From the NCBI GenBank assembly GCA_037445025.1, contig JBBILI010000013.1, forward strand, positions 62,001 through 126,000: DNA of 64,000 nt, in the 5' to 3' direction. Each line of letters begins with the position of its first letter. Position 1 is the first letter of the stretch. Both the position numbers and the translations under genes were made by a program. Shown in pieces: positions 59,134 through 64,000 of the stretch. The DNA is from CAIQQQ01 sp037445025. Its GTDB lineage: Bacteria > Pseudomonadota > Alphaproteobacteria > Acetobacterales > Acetobacteraceae. The notes under the pieces were generated by a model. The model was not told where the DNA came from. It did no database searches and saw only the letters and a program-made list of their open reading frames with translations.

Positions 59134-60941
59134 GCGAACACGCTCGCACCGTGATCGGCGCGGCCCACCGTCGCGCGGAACAGGCTGAACAGCTCGCGGC
59201 CATGGCCGTGGGCGTTGGTCTCGGGAGCGAGCACGGCCAACGGCCGCTCAGCGAGTTCCTCGGCTGACACGTCAACAGACAGCACACCGGCCACCGCATC
59301 CACCGTGATCATGTCGCCGTCGCGCACCCGGGCGAGCGGTCCGCCATCGACACATTCCGGTGTGACATGGATCGCCGCCGGCACCTTGCCGGACGCGCCG
59401 GACATGCGGCCGTCCGTGACCAGCGCCACCTGATGGCCGCGCGCCATCAGCACGCTGAGCAGCGGCGTCAGCTTGTGCAGCTCCGGCATGCCGTTGGCCT
59501 TGGGGCCCTGGAAGCGGATCACGGCCACCATGTCCCCGGTGATCGCACCCGCCTTGAACGCCGCCTCCAGCGCCTCCTGGCTGTCGAACACCCGCGCCGG
59601 CGCGCGCACCAGGCGATGCTCGGGCTTCACAGCACTGATCTTGATGACCGCATTGCCAAGATTGCCGCGCAGGATGCGCAGCCCGCCATCCGCCGCAAAC
59701 GGCTCGGCCGCTGGCCTGAGCACGGTTTTGTCCGCACTCTCGGCCGGTGCCGGCGACCACGCCAGCGTGTCACCGTCCATACGGGCTTCGGATCGATACG
59801 ATGCCAGACCATCGCCGACAATGGTGCGCACATCGTCATGCAGCAGCCCGTGGTCGAGCAGCTGGCCGATCACGAAGCCGGTGCCGCCAAGGGCTGTGAA
59901 CCGGTTCACATCGGCCGCCCCATTCGGATAGACGCGCGCCAGCAGCGGCACCGCTTCTGAGAGGTCGGAGATGTCGTCCCAGGTGAGGATGATGCCGCCG
60001 GCGCGGGCCATGGCGAGCAGATGGATCGCGTGGTTGGTCGAGCCGCCGGTGGCGTGCAGGGCCACGATCGCGTTCACAAAGGCCCGCTCGTCGAGCATGC
60101 GGCCGACGGGGGTGAAGCGGTTGCCGAGTGCGGTGATCGACAGCGCCTGCTTCACCGCGGCCTTGGTCAGCTCCTCGCGCAGCCTGGTGCCGGGATTGAC
60201 GAAGGCGGCCCCGGGCAGATGCAGGCCCATCACCTCCATCAGCATCTGGTTGGAATTCGCCGTGCCGTAGAAGGTGCAGGTGCCCGGGCCATGATACGAA
60301 CGTGATTCGGATTCCAGCAGCTCCGCCCGGCCGATCTTGCCCTCGGCATAGAGATTGCGAATGCGCGCCTTCTCGTCGTTGGTGATGCCGGAGGTCATCG
60401 GCCCCGCCGGAATGAACACCGCCGGCAGATGGCCGAACGCCAGTGCCCCGATCACCAGGCCCGGCACGATCTTGTCGCAGATGCCGAGATAGACGGCGGC
60501 ATCGAACATGTCGTGCGACAGCGCGACACCGGTCGCCATGGCGATGACGTCGCGCGAGAACAGCGACAGCTCCATGCCCGGGCGGCCCTGGGTGACGCCG
60601 TCGCACATGGCGGGCACCCCACCCGCGACCTGCGCCGTGCCGCCGGCCGCGCGGGCGGCCTCGCGGATCAGGGCGGGATAGGTCTCGTAGGGCTGATGCG
60701 CCGAGAGCATGTCGTTATAGGCGGTGACGATGGCGAGGTTGGGCACCGTCTCGCCGTGCTGGCGGGCCTTGTCGACAGTCTGGCTCGCCGCGAAGGCGTG
60801 CGCGATATTGCCGCAGGCATGCGCGCCGCGCCGTGGGCCCGCTTCAGCCGCCGCATCGATGCGTTCGATATAGGCCTTCCGGCTGGCATCGCTCCTGCGA
60901 ACGATCGCCTGGGTGATCTGGGCAATACGCGATGCAACCAC
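59130..60941 (-). CDS. edd: 6-Phosphogluconate dehydratase (Edd)
   Basis: Edd converts 6-phosphogluconate to 2-keto-3-deoxy-6-phosphogluconate in the Entner-Doudoroff pathway. The 603 residues fit the IlvD/Edd family. Likely [4Fe-4S] ligand Cys are in AMCDGVTQG, GICDKIVPG and GTCTFYGTANSNQ. VTDGRMSGASGKVPAAIHVTPE is the conserved C-terminal region (quoted here only to locate it near residue 510). Start is GTG. It lies downstream of a sugar ABC importer. No eda gene is present in the window. Confidence 0.93.
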   Translation of the reverse strand: MVASRIAQITQAIVRRSDASRKAYIERIDAAAEAGPRRGAHACGNIAHAFAASQTVDKARQHGETVPNLAIVTAYNDMLSAHQPYETYPALIREAARAAGGTAQVAGGVPAMCDGVTQGRPGMELSLFSRDVIAMATGVALSHDMFDAAVYLGICDKIVPGLVIGALAFGHLPAVFIPAGPMTSGITNDEKARIRNLYAEGKIGRAELLESESRSYHGPGTCTFYGTANSNQMLMEVMGLHLPGAAFVNPGTRLREELTKAAVKQALSITALGNRFTPVGRMLDERAFVNAIVALHATGGSTNHAIHLLAMARAGGIILTWDDISDLSEAVPLLARVYPNGAADVNRFTALGGTGFVIGQLLDHGLLHDDVRTIVGDGLASYRSEARMDGDTLAWSPAPAESADKTVLRPAAEPFAADGGLRILRGNLGNAVIKISAVKPEHRLVRAPARVFDSQEALEAAFKAGAITGDMVAVIRFQGPKANGMPELHKLTPLLSVLMARGHQVALVTDGRMSGASGKVPAAIHVTPECVDGGPLARVRDGDMITVDAVAGVLSVDVSAEELAERPLAVLAPETNAHGHGRELFSLFRATVGRADHGASVFA

Positions 60942-60952
60942 GATGCGCCTCC

Positions 60953-61043
60953 TGCAAACGGATGAAAGTTTCTTTGCTTCTTTCTTTTCAAAGAAAGAAG
61001 TTCTTTTTTGAAAAAAAGAACCAAAAAACTTTCATCCGTTTGC
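60953..61043 (-). terminator. AT-rich nested palindromes between the sugar transporter and edd
   Basis: Outer arms 60953-60970 and 61026-61043 are perfectly complementary (18 bp). Inside are two more hairpins, 60977-61000 (CTTCTTTCTT with AAGAAAGAAG) and 61000-61021 (GTTCTTTTTT with AAAAAAGAAC). The AT content contrasts strongly with the surroundings. It likely terminates the binding-protein transcript. Confidence 0.7.
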
Positions 61044-61050
61044 TCACGCC

Positions 61051-61986
61051 TTAGCGGACGGCCGACCAGCCCTTGTAGCTGTTGACGTTGTCGCGCGTCA
61101 CCAGCACCGAAGGCAGCAGAATCACACTCTTCTCCGGCTTCTTGCCGGCCAGCGCTTCCACGCCGAGCTTCACCGCCAGGGCGGCCATCGCGTACGGATC
61201 CTGGCTGGCAGAGGCCTGGATATCGGCACTCTTCGGATCCTTCAGCGCCGCCTCGATGTCCGGCGCGCCATCCACCGAGGTGATCATGATGCCCGTGCGG
61301 TGCAGCTGCTGCTCGGCAAGCTCCGTGCCGATCGCCTGCGGGTCATTGATGGTGAACACCGCATCGATCTTCGGAAACCGCACCAGATGGCTCTGCATCA
61401 CGTTCAACCCGCCATCACGCGAACCCTTGGCGTCCTGATCGCTGGACAGCACCTTGATCCCCGGCGCCTTCGCGAACACCGACTTGCAGCCGTTCACCCG
61501 GTCCACCACCGAGGAGACCTGCGGGCCGTTCTGAATGATCACGTCCCCCTTGCCCTTCAGCTTGTCGACGATGAACTGGCACGAGATGGCACCTGCCTGC
61601 ACGTTGTCGGTGGTGACGGTGAAGTCAGCCCCCTTGGCGGCGGTGTCGACGGCCACAACGAGAATGCCCGCCGCCTGCGCCTTCTTGATGGCAGGCTCGA
61701 GCGCGTTCACGTCGCCGGGGTTCAGCAGGATCATGTCCACACCGGCGGCGATGAAATTGTCGATCTGGGTGAACTGCTTGCCCAGATCATAGTCGAACCC
61801 CACAGTGAGCACCTTCACGTTGGGGTTGGTCTTCTTCGCCTCGGCCTCGGCGCCCTTGGAGAGCGCGATGAAGAACGGATTGCCGAGCGAGCCGAGCGAA
61901 ATGCCGATCGACTTCAATTCCTTCGCCTGGGCGGCGCCGGTGCCGAGAGCGAGCGCCGCGGTGGCGGCGAGAAGCAGTTTGCGCAT
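61051..61986 (-). CDS. Sugar ABC transporter substrate-binding protein (RbsB-like)
   Basis: The 311-residue periplasmic protein has a Sec signal (MRKLLLAATAALALGTGAAQA). The fold is type I ribose/galactose-binding: SLGNPFFIALSKGAEAEAKK, NPGDVNALEPAIKKA, VVAVDTAAKG, and FTINDPQAIGTELA. GAGGAA precedes this ATG, which I prefer to an upstream Met. The gene is promoter-distal in the importer operon. Confidence 0.92.
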   Translation of the reverse strand: MRKLLLAATAALALGTGAAQAKELKSIGISLGSLGNPFFIALSKGAEAEAKKTNPNVKVLTVGFDYDLGKQFTQIDNFIAAGVDMILLNPGDVNALEPAIKKAQAAGILVVAVDTAAKGADFTVTTDNVQAGAISCQFIVDKLKGKGDVIIQNGPQVSSVVDRVNGCKSVFAKAPGIKVLSSDQDAKGSRDGGLNVMQSHLVRFPKIDAVFTINDPQAIGTELAEQQLHRTGIMITSVDGAPDIEAALKDPKSADIQASASQDPYAMAALAVKLGVEALAGKKPEKSVILLPSVLVTRDNVNSYKGWSAVR

Positions 61987-62059
61987 GGGTGTTTCCTCAT
62001 TGTTGCTGCGGTCGAAGCGTTGCGGCGCCGGTGCGACCATCAACCCGACGCCGATCCTT

Positions 62060-63079
62060 TCAGGTTCGTGCCGAACCTTGGATGCGGTAACGGTCCAGCG
62101 CCACGGCGCCGATGATGACCAGACCTTTGATGATGTACTGCCAGATGTCGGAGACCCCCACGAGGATCAGCCCGTTGCCCAGCACCGCAATGATCAGCGC
62201 GCCGATCAGCGTGCCCCAGATCGAGCCGATACCGCCGACAAAGCTGGTGCCGCCGAGAATGACGGCGGCGATGGCGTCCAGCTCATAGGACTGGCCAAGC
62301 TGCAGCCCGTTGGCGGCATACAGTCGTGCCGCCGACATCACCCCGCCAAGCCCGGCATACAGGCCGGACAGCGCATAGACAAACAGCAGCACCGCCCACA
62401 CCTTGATGCCGGAGAGGCGCGAGGCGTCAGGGTTGCCGCCGGTGGCGTAGATGTGCACGCCCAGCACGGTGCGGCGCAGCAGGAACCAGGTGATCACCAC
62501 CACCGCCAGCGCGATCACCACCAGCCAGGGCAGGCCCAGCAGCGTGCCGTTGCCGATGAAGGCAAACGGCAGTTCGGGGTTGAACACCGTGGTGTCGTTG
62601 CCGATCAGCCGGGCGATGCCGCGCACGGCGGTGAGCGAGCCCAGCGTGACGATGAACGGCGGCAATTTCATAAATGCAATGAGCGCGCCGTTGACCAGAC
62701 CGAAGGCCATGCCGGTGAGCAGGGCGGCGGGTATCCCCAGCAGGCCAAGACCTTGCAGCTTCGATCCGATCACCGCGACCATGGCACTCGCCGCGAGGAT
62801 GGAACCTACCGAAAGGTCGATGCCGCCGGTGAGGATCACTACCGTCATCCCCGCCGCCAGCACGGTGTTGATCGAGGCCTGCTGCAGAACGATGGACAGG
62901 TTCTGCCAGCTCATGAACCGGCCTTCGGCCCAGGCGCCGGCAATGCCGCCGCTTTCCACGTAGCCGCTCAGCAGCTGGAACATCACGCCCAGCAGCAGCA
63001 GGATCGGCAGCATGCCCGCCACCTGAATGGCGGTGCCGATGGCAAGTTTGCGGCGGGCGGCCTTGGATGTGTCAGACAT
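62060..63079 (-). CDS. Sugar ABC transporter permease (RbsC-like)
   Basis: The 339-residue membrane protein has about eight to ten helices. The family core is LTGGIDLSVGSILAASAM, then GLVNGALIAFMKLPPFIVTLGSLT and a C-terminal GGTSFVGGIGSIWGTLIGALII. It lies between ATPase and binding-protein genes. Confidence 0.92.
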   Translation of the reverse strand: MSDTSKAARRKLAIGTAIQVAGMLPILLLLGVMFQLLSGYVESGGIAGAWAEGRFMSWQNLSIVLQQASINTVLAAGMTVVILTGGIDLSVGSILAASAMVAVIGSKLQGLGLLGIPAALLTGMAFGLVNGALIAFMKLPPFIVTLGSLTAVRGIARLIGNDTTVFNPELPFAFIGNGTLLGLPWLVVIALAVVVITWFLLRRTVLGVHIYATGGNPDASRLSGIKVWAVLLFVYALSGLYAGLGGVMSAARLYAANGLQLGQSYELDAIAAVILGGTSFVGGIGSIWGTLIGALIIAVLGNGLILVGVSDIWQYIIKGLVIIGAVALDRYRIQGSART

Positions 63080-63100
63080 GGTGGTCCTCCCTGCGCCGCT

Positions 63101-64000
63101 TTACGCGGCGTTCGTCTGGTTCGCGCCGGTGGCGATGGCGATGATGTCCTCCTGCACGACCGGGCGGCCGTCGCCGCCGACCTCGCCGGCGATACGACCT
63201 TCGCGCATCACCAGCACCCGGTCGCAGATGCCGACGATCTCGGGCAGATCCGACGAAATCACGATCACGCCCACCCGCGCCCGTGCCAGGCTGTCGATCA
63301 GCCGGTAGATCTCGGACTTGGCGCCGATATCCACGCCCCGCGTCGGCTCGTCGAGGATCAGCACCCGCGGCTTCGTCTCCAGCAGACGCGCCAGCAGCAC
63401 CTTCTGCTGGTTGCCACCGGACAGCGCGCCCACGTTGATCATGTCGGCCGCGACACGGATGCCCAGCGTGGTGATGGCTTCGGCGGCGCGCCGGGCGGCA
63501 GCGGGAAAGTTCAGCAGGCCGCCCCGCATGGCATCGAGCTCGATGACGCCGAGATTGATGTTCTCACGCACCGTCATGTCGAGGAACAGGCCGAGGCGCT
63601 TGCGGTCCTCGGTGAGGTAGACGATGCCGGCGGAGATGGCGTCGCGCGGCGTGCGGATGGCGAGCGTCCGGCCATCCAGTGTCACCGTGCCGCCGCTGCA
63701 GCGATCCGCCCCGTAGATCAGCCGCGCGAACTCGGTGCGCCCGGCGCCGACCAGGCCGGCGATGCCCAGCACCTCACCCTCATGCAGGTCGAGCCCGCAG
63801 GGCTGCACCCGCCGCCCATCGGTCATACCGCGCACGGAGAATATCACGCCGCCGCGCCCGGCGGTGTGCTCCTTCTTGTAGAAGCTGGCGAGGTCGCGCC
63901 CGACCATCATGCGCACCAGCGTCTCGGCGGAGAGCTCGGCCCGACCGATCGTGCCGACCGCGGCGCCGTCGCGCAGCACGCTGACGCAATCGGCAAGTTC
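63101..64000 (-). CDS. Sugar ABC transporter ATP-binding protein (RbsA-like), partial at window edge
   Basis: The C-terminal 299 residues are present; the N-terminal ATPase domain lies beyond the window. The second domain has the degenerate Walker A GLVGAGRTEFAR typical of RbsA, YLTEDRKRLGL, signature LSGGNQQKVLLARLL, and Walker B VLILDEPTRGVD. The end of the first ATPase domain is at the edge (ELADCVSVLRDG). Together with the permease and binding protein it forms a ribose/xylose-type importer. Confidence 0.92.
   Translation of the reverse strand, partial: ELADCVSVLRDGAAVGTIGRAELSAETLVRMMVGRDLASFYKKEHTAGRGGVIFSVRGMTDGRRVQPCGLDLHEGEVLGIAGLVGAGRTEFARLIYGADRCSGGTVTLDGRTLAIRTPRDAISAGIVYLTEDRKRLGLFLDMTVRENINLGVIELDAMRGGLLNFPAAARRAAEAITTLGIRVAADMINVGALSGGNQQKVLLARLLETKPRVLILDEPTRGVDIGAKSEIYRLIDSLARARVGVIVISSDLPEIVGICDRVLVMREGRIAGEVGGDGRPVVQEDIIAIATGANQTNAA

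Overview
The window is very GC-rich and gene-dense, with many ATGA stop/start overlaps and GTG or TTG starts. Gene content is alphaproteobacterial: the aerobic (oxygen-dependent) cobalamin pathway, glutathione-dependent formaldehyde dehydrogenase, Entner-Doudoroff dehydratase and Liv-type transport. My best guess is Rhodospirillales, probably Acetobacteraceae; that is inference from gene content only. No rRNA, tRNA, insertion sequence, phage gene or CRISPR array was recognised.

Layout. (1) 50-2837, minus strand: a DevC/DevA/DevB-type ABC exporter, divergent from rsmD. (2) 3513-5645: a secreted alpha/beta-hydrolase gene interrupted by two in-frame TAG codons, followed by 62-bp repeats and a hairpin. 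(3) 5931-15461, minus strand: housekeeping genes GNAT, ribF, ileS, lspA, a lipoprotein, pgi and mutL. mutL carries an in-frame 105-bp tandem duplication inside its ATPase domain. (4) 15546-18770: a hydratase, class III alcohol dehydrogenase, DUF427 protein and a VapBC-like pair, separated by REP-like hairpins that contain the stop codons of both convergent neighbours. (5) 18767-22923, minus strand: acyl-CoA dehydrogenase, APH-like kinase, DUF6285 protein and acyl-CoA ligase, which resembles the Pseudomonas LvaC/A/B/E module. (6) 23214-24428: two unrecognised genes.

(7) 24400-45292 is a large cobalamin locus. The minus strand carries cobU, cobO, a HicAB pair and cobQ, then cobD; cbiB lies between cobQ and cobD on the plus strand. 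A plus-strand cobalamin riboswitch (about 29700-29902) precedes DUF1636, cobW, cobN, cobG, cobH, cobI, cobJ, then cobL, cobE, cobM, cobB, cobT and cobS. cobK lies antisense inside this run, and cobC closes the locus on the minus strand. Together these cover most steps from precorrin-2 to cobalamin. cobF, cobA, and the cobaltochelatase subunits CobS and CobT are not in the window. The start of cobC is embedded in a 32-bp tandem array that encodes four upstream mini-ORFs.

(8) 45417-59103 looks like a catabolic island: a molybdenum hydroxylase large subunit, MFS transporter and GntR regulator (minus strand), divergent from an alpha/beta-hydrolase-fold protein, LLM flavin oxidoreductase, complete Liv-type ABC importer, ACMSD-like amidohydrolase and an AtzG/AtzE-like amidase pair. 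The substrate cannot be read from sequence. (9) 59130-64000, minus strand: a ribose-type sugar ABC importer (ATPase cut by the window edge) upstream of edd, linking sugar uptake to the Entner-Doudoroff pathway.
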